From NCBI RefSeq assembly GCF_900091525.1, contig NZ_FMCU01000008.1, positions 124,001-188,000 on the forward strand: a stretch of DNA of 64,000 bases, read 5' to 3'. The stretch comes from Micromonospora matsumotoense (lineage in GTDB: Bacteria; Actinomycetota; Actinomycetes; Mycobacteriales; Micromonosporaceae). Each line of letters opens with the position of its first letter. Within the stretch, counting starts at the first letter, position 1. The notes under the pieces were generated by a model. The model ran no database searches. It was not told the DNA's origin and worked only from the letters and a program-made list of their open reading frames with translations. The position numbers and the translations under genes are program-made. This document shows, piece after piece, positions 53,539 to 63,078 of the stretch.

Positions 53539-54786
53539 ATGAGCGGCCACGCCGGCACCGATCAGGTCATCGTCCCGGCCGGGGAACCGGGCTTCGACCC
53601 GGATCGGCAGGTGCAGGTACCGCGTCTGTCGTTCCTGCCCGAGGGCGACGGTGTCGTGGTGGGCAACGCGGACACCGACTCGTATGCGGTCCTGCCCACC
53701 GATGGCGCGGAGCTCCTGCGACGGCTCGCCGAGGGGATGACGCCCCGGGCCGCCGCCGCCTGGTATGCCGAAACCTACGGCGAGGAGGTCGACATGGCCG
53801 AACTTCTCGCCGATCTGGCCGAACTGGGCCTGGTCGCCCTGTCTGACACCGTCGGGCGGGTCACTCCCTCCGCACCCGCACCGGTAAGATGGCAGCGGTT
53901 GGGCCGTGCCCTCTTCTCTCCGGTGGCCCTGCTCGCCTACGCGGCGTTGATCGTGGCCGCCGTCGCCGTCGCGGTGGCTCAACCCGACCTGCGCCCGCAC
54001 TACCGGGCCATCTTTTTCACCGACTACCTGACAGTCGTCACGATCGTGCTGGCCGTCGGCCAGTGGCCGCTGATCGCCCTGCACGAGTCCGCGCACGCGC
54101 TGGCGGGGCGACGGTTGGGGCTGAGGAGCCGGCTGACCATCGGATACCGGTTGCAGTATCTGGTCTTCGAGACGGTGATGGACGGTCTGGTCACCGTCCC
54201 GCGCCGCAAGCGCTGGGTGCCGATGCTTGCCGGCATCGGCGTGGACCTGGTCGTGATGGCGCTGCTGACCCTCGCCGCCGCGGCGTTGCGCGAGCCCGAC
54301 GGCTCGCTGCCGCTGCTCGCGCGGCTCTGCCTCGCGTTGAGCTTCGGCGCGCTGCTCCGCGTCGCCTGGCAGTTCTTCCTCTACCTGCGTACCGACCTGT
54401 ACTACCTGCTCACCCTGGTGCTCGGCACGGTCGACCTGCACGGCAGCGCCAGCGTGCTGCTGCGGCACCGGTTCCGCCGGCTGACCGGCCGGCCGGGCCT
54501 GGACCAGCAGTGGGCACAACTACACCCCGTCGACCGGCGGACCGCACGCTGGTACTCGTGGGTGATGGTCGCCGGGTACGCCGCCACCCTGGCCACGCTG
54601 ACCTTCGCCATCGTGCCGGCGGGCATCCACTTCTTCGCCGAGGCGCTGGCCGAACTCGACGGCCGGCACGGCACCGACAACCTCGTCGACTCCGCCGTGG
54701 TGCTCGTGCTCAGCGTGGCCGAACTGGCCTTTGTCGGCTACCTGGCCCTGCGCACCCGACGCCGCGCCCGGACCACGCCGGCCTGA
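53539..54786 (+). CDS. PqqD-like (RRE) / M50-like membrane metalloprotease
   Basis: The 415-residue protein has an N-terminal PqqD-like precursor-recognition region at about 25-105 (VPRLSFLPEGDGVVVGNADTDSYAVL; ELLADLAELGLVA). After it come several transmembrane helices with the zinc motif HESAH (182-186) and a third-ligand candidate Asp in LRTDLYYLL. This resembles the putative peptide zinc metalloprotease family found in RiPP clusters. AGGAGG precedes ATG 53539. It probably binds the 41-aa peptide's leader and cleaves it in or at the membrane. Confidence 0.82.
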   Translation: MSGHAGTDQVIVPAGEPGFDPDRQVQVPRLSFLPEGDGVVVGNADTDSYAVLPTDGAELLRRLAEGMTPRAAAAWYAETYGEEVDMAELLADLAELGLVALSDTVGRVTPSAPAPVRWQRLGRALFSPVALLAYAALIVAAVAVAVAQPDLRPHYRAIFFTDYLTVVTIVLAVGQWPLIALHESAHALAGRRLGLRSRLTIGYRLQYLVFETVMDGLVTVPRRKRWVPMLAGIGVDLVVMALLTLAAAALREPDGSLPLLARLCLALSFGALLRVAWQFFLYLRTDLYYLLTLVLGTVDLHGSASVLLRHRFRRLTGRPGLDQQWAQLHPVDRRTARWYSWVMVAGYAATLATLTFAIVPAGIHFFAEALAELDGRHGTDNLVDSAVVLVLSVAELAFVGYLALRTRRRARTTPA

Positions 54787-54841
54787 ACGCGGCCGCCATC
54801 GCAGACAACCGACGGCCCCGTGACCATTCGAAAGGTGAACC

Positions 54842-56938
54842 GTGCCGCAGACCCCGCACCGCTGGATCAGGGCCGCTCGACACCACGACCGGCAACGGCT
54901 GCTGACCACCGGGATCGACGTGCCCGTGCTCGCCGACCTCGATGCCCACCGGTGGTTGCGCGGGCCGTACACGGCTGCCGGCACGCTGCTGCGCGCCCTG
55001 GTGCCGACGATGCTGGCGCGGCGTCCGGACCTCGTCGCCCGGCACCAGATCGAGATCCTCTCGGTCGCGCCGGAGTTGCGGGAACTCATTCCGGCCACCC
55101 GGGAGACGCTGACCTCGCTCGCGGTGCCGGCGGAACGCACCCGGTTCTACTCCCGGATGCGGACCCTGCGCCACGCGCACGGGCTCGTCGACCTGCTCGA
55201 CGCATGGCTGCGGCACCTCGACGACGGACCGAGGTGTCTGGTGGTGGAAAACCTGCACGAGGCGGACCCGACCGACCGGGAGTTCGTCGGGACGCTGCTG
55301 CGCCGGGCCGACCCCGACCTGCTGCACCTGCGGGTGGCGACGGCCACCGACTCGGTCGACGAGCCGCCCGGGGCGGTCGCCGTCCCGATCCTCGGTGCCC
55401 TCCAGCGGCACGCGGTGGCCGTGGACGGCGATCCGTCGCAGCCGGCGACCGAGCTGCCCGCCGACCCGGCGTCGCGCGCCCGGGCCTATGTCGACGGTGA
55501 CTGTGTCGACGACGACCCGGCGGTGCTGACCGCCTACCGGGAGCTGCCGGCGCCGGTGCGGGCCGCCCTGCACGACGACCGGGCCGATGAACTGCTCGCC
55601 ACCGGGCAGTGGTCGTGGCGGCTCGGTGCCGTCGCGCTGCATCGGGAACGGGGCCGCGCGCCGGGCTCGACCGGTGCCGACGCGCTGCGCGAGGCACTCG
55701 AATACTGCGTCAACCTGGGCTTCTACCACGCCACCCTGGACTACGGTGCGCGTGGCCGGGCGGTGATCGACTGGTCCGGACAGGTGGAGCACTGGTGGGC
55801 GTTCACCACCAAGATGACCACCTCGTTGATGGCGTTGGAACGGCCGCTGGAGGCGTTGGACCTCTATGACGAGGCGCGGGCGCAGACCGACAGCGGCATG
55901 GTGCACATGCAGGCGGCGTACGCCACCGCCATGATCTACACCCGGCACCTGGAAACCGGGAAGCGGGACCACCGCAAGGCGCGGGCCTGGTGCAACGCGG
56001 CGATCGCGTTTGCCCGGCTGGCTCCGAACCCGCAGGACAGCGCCGCCAACCTGGTCTTCAACCGCAACGGTCTGGCCCTGGTGGCGATGCACGAGGGCAA
56101 ACTCACCGAGGCGCTGGACCTGATCACCACCGGCATCGCCAGCATGGAGGACGCCCTGAGCGACGACAAGCACCTGCTCCACCGCTCGGTGCTGCGTCAC
56201 AACCGCTCACAACTACTCTCCGCCCTGGGCCGGCCGGAGGAGGCGCTGGCCGATCTGGAGACGGTCATCGCGATCGATCCCCACTATGCCGAGTACCACC
56301 TCGACCGGGGCACGCTGCTGCGCCGGCTGGGCCGTCTCGACGAGGCGTTGGAGAGCTACGAGCAGGCGTCGCGGCTCTCCCCGCCCTTCCCTGAGGTGCA
56401 CTACAACCGGGCCGACGTGCTGCTGGAACTCGGTGCTCTCGAGCAGGCCCTGGCAGGCTTCGACAGGGTGCTCGACCTCGACCCGGAGCACCTGGACGCC
56501 CGGATCAACCGGGCCGGGCTGCGCCAGGGGCTCGGCGACGTCGAGGGGGCGTGGGCCGACGTCCGGGCCGGGCTGGCGCTCGACCCGGACAACGGCCACC
56601 TGCTCTGCGTACAGGGACAACTGGAGCTGGAGGCGGACCCGGAACAGGCCCGGCGGACGCTGACCGACGCCGTGGCGGCCGATCCGAGGCTCGCCGCCGG
56701 CTGGGCCGCCCGGGGGGTGGCCAGCTACGAGCTGGGCGACCTGCCGGCTGCCATCGCCGACCTCGGCCACGCGCTGGAACTCGACGACGATCCGGCAGTC
56801 CGTTTCAACCGGGCCCTCGCCCTGGCCGACGCCGGCCGGCAGGCCGAGGCGGATGCCGACTTCCAGGCGTGTGTGGCGGCGGACCCGACGCTCGCCGCCG
56901 AGGTGGCCGAACAACGCGAGCGACTGCTGCCCGCCTGA
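54842..56938 (+). CDS. TPR-repeat protein with STAND-like segment
   Basis: The 698-residue protein has an N-terminal region with a Walker B-like LVVENLHEADPTDREF at about 135-150 but no visible Walker A, then tetratricopeptide repeats in the C-terminal half (about 350-690: YLDRGTLLRRLGRLDEALESYEQA type units). Good AAAGGTG precedes GTG 54842, 55 bp after the protease. It may scaffold the RiPP machinery or sense its product; function is inference. Confidence 0.75.
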   Translation: MPQTPHRWIRAARHHDRQRLLTTGIDVPVLADLDAHRWLRGPYTAAGTLLRALVPTMLARRPDLVARHQIEILSVAPELRELIPATRETLTSLAVPAERTRFYSRMRTLRHAHGLVDLLDAWLRHLDDGPRCLVVENLHEADPTDREFVGTLLRRADPDLLHLRVATATDSVDEPPGAVAVPILGALQRHAVAVDGDPSQPATELPADPASRARAYVDGDCVDDDPAVLTAYRELPAPVRAALHDDRADELLATGQWSWRLGAVALHRERGRAPGSTGADALREALEYCVNLGFYHATLDYGARGRAVIDWSGQVEHWWAFTTKMTTSLMALERPLEALDLYDEARAQTDSGMVHMQAAYATAMIYTRHLETGKRDHRKARAWCNAAIAFARLAPNPQDSAANLVFNRNGLALVAMHEGKLTEALDLITTGIASMEDALSDDKHLLHRSVLRHNRSQLLSALGRPEEALADLETVIAIDPHYAEYHLDRGTLLRRLGRLDEALESYEQASRLSPPFPEVHYNRADVLLELGALEQALAGFDRVLDLDPEHLDARINRAGLRQGLGDVEGAWADVRAGLALDPDNGHLLCVQGQLELEADPEQARRTLTDAVAADPRLAAGWAARGVASYELGDLPAAIADLGHALELDDDPAVRFNRALALADAGRQAEADADFQACVAADPTLAAEVAEQRERLLPA

Positions 56939-57151
56939 GCGCGGCCGGCCCGGGACCTCACCCGGCGCCGGCCGGGTTGACGGGGCGGTCCACGTCGGAG
57001 TCCCACGATGACGGGGCCACCCCCGGTCCTGCTCCGGGTCTGCGGGCTGGTCGCGACGGCCGGGTGGTGGGTGGGTACCGGCCGGGAGCGGTGGCTCGTC
57101 AGCTACGGCGGCTCCACGCCGGCGAATTCGAGGAGCTCGAACGTCGGGCGA

Positions 57152-57197
57152 GCCTGGGCTGCTGGTCGCCGCCGACGCGGCGACCAGCAGCCCAGGC
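57152..57197. terminator. perfect 19-bp inverted repeat, terminator-like
   Basis: GCCTGGGCTGCTGGTCGCC (57152-57170) pairs perfectly with its complement (57179-57197), loop 8 nt, in the 386-bp gap between the TPR gene and the next gene. No T-tract. Otherwise nothing else is seen in the gap. Confidence 0.75.
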
Positions 57198-57324
57198 CGT
57201 CGTCGCGCTTGTCACGTATCACCCGCCGCCGGGGCACACAGCGGCGGCGACTCCCGCTGACCGGACGGTCCCGTCGGACCGTCGTGCCATGATGCCGCTC
57301 ACCCAAGGCAAGGAGCACGGCGCA

Positions 57325-57717
57325 ATGGCCACGGTGACGGTTCGGGACGAGACGGCGACCGGCAGGGCGATCGATCAGTGGCCGCTGGCCGGCCTGCCGG
57401 AGCGCATCTCCGCGCGGGAGTTGGTCCGGTTGCGCGTCCGCGAGGAGGTGGCGCGGTTCAACGCCGACCAGACGGACCTCTTCCGGGGTCTGGTGCGGCC
57501 GACCGACGCGGAGGCGACGTGGAACGGCTACCGGGTCGGTCAGGGTCGGCGGCTGGACTGGGAACGCCAGGCGGACGCCGCCTGTGCCGCCTTCGCCCGT
57601 AACGGCTTCGTGCTGCTGGTGGGTGACCGCCAGGTCGAGGACCTGGACGAGGAGATCGACCTGCTCGCGGAGCCCGAGGTGGCCTTCGTGCGGCTCGTTG
57701 CCCTGGTGGGTGGCTGA
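57325..57717 (+). CDS. hypothetical protein upstream of DUF4132
   Basis: The 130-residue protein is largely helical (ISARELVRLRVREEVARFNADQT; LDWERQADAACAAFARNGFVLLVGD; VEDLDEEIDLLAEPEVAF). Family not recognised. ATG 57325 is preceded by AAGGAG. Its stop overlaps the DUF4132 GTG, so they are coupled. Confidence 0.65.
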   Translation: MATVTVRDETATGRAIDQWPLAGLPERISARELVRLRVREEVARFNADQTDLFRGLVRPTDAEATWNGYRVGQGRRLDWERQADAACAAFARNGFVLLVGDRQVEDLDEEIDLLAEPEVAFVRLVALVGG

Positions 57718-60151
57718 GGTGGCCGACTGGACACGGCTGCTTCCCCCGCTGAGCGCGGCGGATCGCCAGCGGGTGGAGACCGGGGTCGCCGAAGCCGATG
57801 CCCAGGTTCGGCCGCTGCTCCGGCGGGCCAGCACCTACCACTGGACGTCGTCGGTGACCCACACCCCCGAGTGGGCCGTCACCGGGTCGTGGCCGACCGG
57901 GCTTCGCCGCTGTGCCGCGCTGGCCATGCACCTGGAGGTGGTGGCCAGTTCGATGCCGTCGGTGCTGAACAACGTCGTACGGAGTCTCGCCGACGGTGAG
58001 CACGACTGGACCCGGGCGGATCTTCTGTGGTGTCTGGAGGCTGTCGGACAGGGGCTCGACTACGACCTCGGCGTCCGCCTGGAATTGCCGGCGACGATCG
58101 CCGCGCACCTGGCTCCCGCCGACCTGGCCGATCTCGCGCCGGCGATCTCGGGCCTGTTCGACGAACTCGCCGCGAGCAACGTCCCGACGGCCGGCCCTCG
58201 ACGTCGGGTCGTCACGCTGATCGGGGAGGCGCTCGACCGTGCCACGGATCGCCGCGTGCCGTCCTGGTTGCTGCACCCCGGAGATGAGTTCGGTCCGCTC
58301 GTCCGCGCCGGCCTGGGGGACGTCCTCGCCGCGCCGGGCGTGCCCGAGTTGCTGGTGCACTGTGCCTCACTCGACAAGCCGGCGGCGTCGGCGACCTGGC
58401 TGCGCGGCCTGGACCAGCAGCTCACGACCGCGACCGACGGGAGGAAGGCGGTCCGTACGATCCTGGAGGCGTTCGCCGCCCACCGGCACCCGGTGCACGA
58501 CGACTCGGACCGCCTCCTGCGTGGCCTGGTGTGGGCGCTGTCGCGGGAGTCGGACGAGGCAGCGACGGACCTGCTGACCCGGGTCACCGCCGCCGCCTCG
58601 GCAGCGCCCCGCCAGGCGGCGGGTTTCCCCCACGCCCAGCGCACCGCGATCGCGGCCGTGCAACTGCTCGCCGGGCGCGACGGTGAGGCGCCGGTGCGAA
58701 CCCTGGCGCGGCTCGCGGTGACCGTGAAGAACAAGGCGGTACGCAGTCGGGTGCACACCGCGCTGACCCGCCTCGGCGCTCTGCGGGGGTGGTCACTGAG
58801 CGAGGTGCTGGAACTCGCCGTCGACGACCACGGGCTCGACCCGGCCGGGACCCGGCGGACCCCCGTCGGCCCGTACGAGGCGACGGTGCGGGTCGAGGGT
58901 GAGAAGGCCCGCCTGACCTTCGCCCGCGGCGACGTCGGGCTCAAGGGCGTTCCCGCGGTGCTCAAGGAGACACACGCCGGCGAGCTGAGACAGCTGCGCG
59001 ACTCGGTGAAGGCCATCAACGCGACGCTGACCGCCGAGCGCCAACGGGTGGAGGCGTTGCTGTCCGAGGAGCGCACCTGGGCGTACCCGGACTGGGCGTC
59101 CCGCTTCCTGGACCACCCGGTCACCGGGACGTACGGGCGGCGGCTGCTCTGGGAGACCAGCGCCGACGGGTGCGACTGGTCGGCGGGCCTGCCCCGCGAG
59201 GACGCCGACGGGTGGGTGATCGTCGGTCTCGACGGGCGGCCGGTCCGTGGGGGCCGGGTCCGGCTGTGGCACCCCGTCCGCGCCGGGATGGACGAGGCCC
59301 TCGCCTGGCGTGACCGGGTGCTCGGCACGGGCCTGACGCAGCCGTTCAAGCAGGCATTCCGCGAGGTCTACCTGCTCACACCGGCCGAGGAGCGGACCGG
59401 TTCCTACTCCAACCGGTTCGCCGCGCACATCCTGCGCTACCGCCAGGCGAACGCGCTCATGCGCGCCCGCGGCTGGCAGGCCGGCTACCTGGGCACCTGG
59501 GACGGCGGGTACGACAGCGAAGCCACGAAGCTCTTCGGCGGCGGCGCGTGGCGGGCGTCCTTCCACCACCAACTGGTCGGCACGGACGATCCCCAGAACT
59601 ACGACGTCGACCACTGCGCCACCGATCAGGTGCGTTTCGCCCGATCCGACGGCGCGACCTGGCAACCCGTCCCGGTCGCGGACGTGCCACCGCTGGTGTT
59701 CACCGAGGCGATGCGGGACGTGGACCTGTTCGTCGGCGTCACCTCCATCGCCACCGACCCGCAGTGGGCCGACCGGGGCGAGGACCGGTTCCGGGACTAC
59801 TGGCACCGCACCGTGGTCGGGGCACTGACCCCGTCGGCGGAGATACGCCGCGACGCCCTGGCCCGGCTGCTCCCCCGGATGGCCATCGCCGACCGGGTCA
59901 CCCTCACGGACCGCTACCTGCACGTACGCGGGAACCTGCGCGGCTACCGGATCCACCTCGGCTCGGGCAACATCCTGATGGAGCCCCACGACGCCTACCT
60001 GTGCATCGTCCCCGCGCGCGGGGGCACCGGGCGGCTGCACCTGCCGTTCGAGGACGACCCCATGCTGTCGATGATCCTGTCGAAGGCGATCATGCTCGCC
60101 GCCGACGACACGATCACCGACCCCACGGTGGTGGCACAGTTCGCCCCATGA
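57710..60151 (+). CDS. DUF4132-domain protein
   Basis: The 813-residue protein has a helical N-terminal two-thirds. The C-terminal DUF4132 pattern includes WASRFLDHPVTGTYGRRLLW, GWVIVGLDGRPV, VRLWHPV, QPFKQAFREVYLLTPAEERTGSYSNRFAAHILR and RYLHVRGNLRGYRIHLGSGNILMEPHDAYLCIVP. Relatives include MolR-type proteins; role unclear. GTG 57710 or 57719 are both possible. Coupled to the 130-aa gene. Confidence 0.8.
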   Translation: MAEVADWTRLLPPLSAADRQRVETGVAEADAQVRPLLRRASTYHWTSSVTHTPEWAVTGSWPTGLRRCAALAMHLEVVASSMPSVLNNVVRSLADGEHDWTRADLLWCLEAVGQGLDYDLGVRLELPATIAAHLAPADLADLAPAISGLFDELAASNVPTAGPRRRVVTLIGEALDRATDRRVPSWLLHPGDEFGPLVRAGLGDVLAAPGVPELLVHCASLDKPAASATWLRGLDQQLTTATDGRKAVRTILEAFAAHRHPVHDDSDRLLRGLVWALSRESDEAATDLLTRVTAAASAAPRQAAGFPHAQRTAIAAVQLLAGRDGEAPVRTLARLAVTVKNKAVRSRVHTALTRLGALRGWSLSEVLELAVDDHGLDPAGTRRTPVGPYEATVRVEGEKARLTFARGDVGLKGVPAVLKETHAGELRQLRDSVKAINATLTAERQRVEALLSEERTWAYPDWASRFLDHPVTGTYGRRLLWETSADGCDWSAGLPREDADGWVIVGLDGRPVRGGRVRLWHPVRAGMDEALAWRDRVLGTGLTQPFKQAFREVYLLTPAEERTGSYSNRFAAHILRYRQANALMRARGWQAGYLGTWDGGYDSEATKLFGGGAWRASFHHQLVGTDDPQNYDVDHCATDQVRFARSDGATWQPVPVADVPPLVFTEAMRDVDLFVGVTSIATDPQWADRGEDRFRDYWHRTVVGALTPSAEIRRDALARLLPRMAIADRVTLTDRYLHVRGNLRGYRIHLGSGNILMEPHDAYLCIVPARGGTGRLHLPFEDDPMLSMILSKAIMLAADDTITDPTVVAQFAP

Positions 60152-60473
60152 CCGGCGGGGCGCGACCGCACGTCCCGCTCCGTGGTGTCGACACGACGTT
60201 CCACATGGCCATGCGGGGCAACCGCCGCCTGCACCACCTCATCGGTAATCACGTGCCGGCCGCTTCGTCGCCGAAGGCGGCCGGTTGATCAGCCGCTTGC
60301 GCTGTTGCGTGGACGAGGAAGCCCAGCACACCGCGCCCGCCTGACGGCTCGCCGGGCACGCACCTGACGGTTGGCTGACGGTCCCGGCCCCCACCGACAT
60401 CCGGCCGGGTCGCCGCGCCCACCCGGCCGAGGAGCTCGGGCACGACTGACGTGACTTCCTTCGACATCGGCTA
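60152..60473. other. gap between DUF4132 and lacI-type gene
   Basis: Contains the DUF4132 terminator hairpin; nothing else is convincing. A 46-codon ORF (60148-60288) is not supported. Confidence 0.5.
60256..60284 (+). terminator. hairpin after the DUF4132 gene
   Basis: CCGGCCGC-TTCG pairs with CGAAGGCGGCCGG with one bulged base. It lies inside a short overlapping ORF that is not supported. Confidence 0.5.
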
Positions 60474-60533
60474 TTGACGTCGATGTAACAGGGGGCTTAG
60501 CGTCTGTCGAACCGCTTCGTCGAACCGCTTCGA
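60474..60533 (+). promoter_or_regulatory. lacI-type promoter and tandem operators
   Basis: TTGACG (60474-60479), 18-bp spacing and TAGCGT (60498-60503) form a promoter. Two tandem copies of TCGAACCGCTTCG (60507-60519, 60520-60532; second with A 60533) follow; TCGAA..CG..TTCGA is a near-perfect palindrome, fitting a LacI operator over the start site. Autoregulation is likely. Confidence 0.7.
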
Positions 60534-60578
60534 CGACTACCCGGATGCGGTTGCCTGCCTGGCCGGAGGAGGTGCGCG

Positions 60579-61616
60579 GTGGCCACCATGCATGACGTCG
60601 CCCGCCTGGCGCAGGTCTCGGTCAGCACCGTGTCCTACGTCCTCACCGGTGCCCGGCCGATCTCCCAGGCCACCCGGGCCAAGGTGCTCACCGCCATGGC
60701 CGAACTCGACTACCAGCCCAACGCCATGGCCCGTGGCCTGGCCAGTCGGCGCAGCCGGATCCTGGGCCTGCTGCTGCCGATGGACGAGCGCGGCCTCGGC
60801 GCGACCGAGACGGCGTTCGTCACCGGGGCCGCCGCGGCGGCCAGCGCCGTCGGCTACCACCTGGTGTTGTCGCCCGTCGGTGGGGGCGGTGACCTCGACG
60901 GTCTGCGCCGGCTGGCCAGCCAGCGGATGTTCGACGGCGTCGTGCTGATGGAGGTGCAGCTCGCCGACGAGCGGGTCACCGCGCTCCAGCAGGCCGGTGT
61001 GCCGCTGGTGCTGATCGGGCGCACCGGGGACACCGACGGGCTCTCCTACGTCGACATCGACTTCGCGCAGACCGTGCGGGAGGCGGTGGCGCACCTGGTC
61101 GGCCTGGGGCACCGGCAGATCGTCTACGTCAACCACTCGGCCGAGACCCTGGCCAGCGGTTACGGGCCGGCGCTGCGTACCCGGGACGCCTTTGTCACGG
61201 CCATGACCGGCCACGGCCTGGAGCCGGTCATGATCCCGGCCCAGGACAGCGCCGCAGGCGGGCGGGCCGCGCTGGCCGCCGCCTTCGCGCGGACGCCGGA
61301 CCTGACGGCGGTGCTGGCCATGAACGAGACGGCGGTCTTCGGCATCCTCGGCGAACTGACCGCGCGGGGGCTGGCCGTGCCCGACGACGTGTCGGTCGTC
61401 TCGATGGTCACCTCGCCGCAGGTCGCCGAGCTGGCCACCCCGGCGCTGACCACGATGACGTCGCCCGGGTCGGCGATGGGCCGGATCGCGATCGAGGCGC
61501 TGGTGCGCCATCTGGACGGGGCCGGTGACGAGCGCCACCAGCAACTGCTGCCGTGCGCGCTGGAGATCCGGGGATCGACCGCAGCACCACGAAGCCGCCA
61601 CACCGATGGGGGCTGA
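60579..61616 (+). CDS. LacI-family transcriptional regulator
   Basis: The 345-residue repressor has an N-terminal LacI helix-turn-helix (TMHDVARLAQVSVSTVSYVLTG; YQPNAMARGLASRRSRILGLLLP) and a periplasmic-binding-protein-like sensor domain (FDGVVLMEVQLAD; PLVLIGRTGDTDGLSYVDIDF; PDDVSVVSMV). GGAGGAGG precedes GTG 60579. It controls the following sugar ABC genes and itself, via tandem palindromes upstream. Inducer unknown. Confidence 0.9.
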   Translation: MATMHDVARLAQVSVSTVSYVLTGARPISQATRAKVLTAMAELDYQPNAMARGLASRRSRILGLLLPMDERGLGATETAFVTGAAAAASAVGYHLVLSPVGGGGDLDGLRRLASQRMFDGVVLMEVQLADERVTALQQAGVPLVLIGRTGDTDGLSYVDIDFAQTVREAVAHLVGLGHRQIVYVNHSAETLASGYGPALRTRDAFVTAMTGHGLEPVMIPAQDSAAGGRAALAAAFARTPDLTAVLAMNETAVFGILGELTARGLAVPDDVSVVSMVTSPQVAELATPALTTMTSPGSAMGRIAIEALVRHLDGAGDERHQQLLPCALEIRGSTAAPRSRHTDGG

Positions 61617-61702
61617 CCAGGAGAAACGGTCCGTCGCCGCGCGGCAACGCGACGACGGACCCAGTGAAGTACCGGGCTCGATACTCAACGAGGAGGATAG
61701 CA

Positions 61703-63007
61703 ATGCAGCGATTCCGCCGGATCGTCGTCGCGATCGCCCTGGCGGCGACCGCGACGACCACCGTGGCCGCGTGCGGCGACGACGACAGCGGTGACGACAG
61801 CGGCGCCACGACCCTCAAGCTCTGGCACTACGAGGGCGAGAGCAGCGCGATGGGGGTCGGCTGGGACCGGGCCATCGAGATCTTCAAGACCGAGCACCCG
61901 GGCGTCGAGGTGCGCTTCGAGCGCAAGGCCTTCGAGCAGATCCAGCAGAACGCCGGCATGATCATCAACTCGTCCGAGGGCCCGGACATCATGGAGTACA
62001 ACAAGGGCAACGCGACGGCCGGCCTGCTGTCGTCCCAGGGTCTGCTCACCGACCTCAGCGACGAGGCGTCGAAGCGCGGGTGGGCCGACAAGCTCAGCCC
62101 CAGCCTGCAGACCACCGCGCGCTACAGCGACAAGGGCGTGATGGGGTCGGGCAACTGGTTCGGCGTGCCGAACTACGGCGAGTACGTCACGGTCTACTAC
62201 AACAAGGACCTGTTCGACCGTAACGGCGTCACGGTGCCCACCACCATGGCGGAGCTGACCGCCGCGATGGACACCTTCGTCGGCAAGGGCATCACCCCGC
62301 TCGGCACGGCCGGTGCCGAGTACCCGGCCGGGCAGCTCTTCTACCAGCTGGCCCTGTCGAAGGCCGACCGGCAGTTCGTCGACAACTACCAGCTCTACAA
62401 GAACCCGGTCGACTTCCGTGCCGACCCGCTGAAGTACGGCGCGGACACCTTCGCCGACTGGGTGCGCAGGGGCTACGTGGCCAAGGACTCGGCGAGCCTC
62501 AAGGCCGAGGACATGGGCACCGCGTTCATCGCGGGCAAGACGCCGATGATCGTGTCGGGCAGCTGGTGGTACGGCCGATTCAAGGCCGAGATGAAGGCCA
62601 ACTGGGACACCTTCCTGTTCCCGGGCAACACCCTCAACGCCGGCTCGTCGGGCAACCTCTGGGTCGTCCCGACCAGCAGCAAGGCCAAGAGCCTGGCGTA
62701 CGACTTCATCGACATCACCCTGCGCCCGGAGATCCAGGACCTGATCGGCAACAACGGTGGCATCCCGGTGGCCGGCGACCCCGCCAAGATCAGCGATCCG
62801 AAGGACCGCAGGCTGATCGGGGACTTCAACACGGTCAGCAAGCAGGACGGTCTGGCGTTCTACCCGGACTGGCCGGTGCCCGGCTACTACGACGTGCTGG
62901 TCGGCGGGTTCCAGAGCCTGATCAACGGGTCCAAGTCCCCCGACCAGGTGCTCGACACGATCGCCAAGCCGTACGCCGATGGCGTCAAGGAGATCACCGG
63001 CAAGTGA
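61703..63007 (+). CDS. sugar-binding lipoprotein of an ABC importer
   Basis: The 434-residue extracytoplasmic solute-binding protein has a signal peptide with lipobox VAAC and an acidic linker, then TTLKLWHYEGESSAMGVGWDRAIEIFKTEHPGVEVRFE and the family's SGSWWYGRF and WYSPWPVPGYYD-type segments. GAGGAGG precedes ATG 61703. It delivers an unknown sugar to the permease downstream. Transcribed with lacI-type gene, which lies 86 bp upstream. Confidence 0.88.
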   Translation: MQRFRRIVVAIALAATATTTVAACGDDDSGDDSGATTLKLWHYEGESSAMGVGWDRAIEIFKTEHPGVEVRFERKAFEQIQQNAGMIINSSEGPDIMEYNKGNATAGLLSSQGLLTDLSDEASKRGWADKLSPSLQTTARYSDKGVMGSGNWFGVPNYGEYVTVYYNKDLFDRNGVTVPTTMAELTAAMDTFVGKGITPLGTAGAEYPAGQLFYQLALSKADRQFVDNYQLYKNPVDFRADPLKYGADTFADWVRRGYVAKDSASLKAEDMGTAFIAGKTPMIVSGSWWYGRFKAEMKANWDTFLFPGNTLNAGSSGNLWVVPTSSKAKSLAYDFIDITLRPEIQDLIGNNGGIPVAGDPAKISDPKDRRLIGDFNTVSKQDGLAFYPDWPVPGYYDVLVGGFQSLINGSKSPDQVLDTIAKPYADGVKEITGK

Positions 63008-63017
63008 CACGGCGAGC

Positions 63018-63054
63018 GGCGGGCGCGACCGGCAGCACGGCCGACGCGCCCGCC
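63018..63054 (+). terminator. intergenic hairpin after the binding-protein gene
   Basis: GGCGGGCGCG (63018-63027) pairs perfectly with CGCGCCCGCC (63045-63054), loop 17 nt. Such hairpins protect or attenuate so that binding protein exceeds permease. Confidence 0.6.
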
Positions 63055-63078
63055 CACCCCCGCCGGGAAGGGTCCTCC

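Noticed and set aside
60148-60288. 46-codon ORF overlapping the DUF4132 stop
   Set aside because: It contains the terminator hairpin, has no ribosome site of its own and no recognised sequence.
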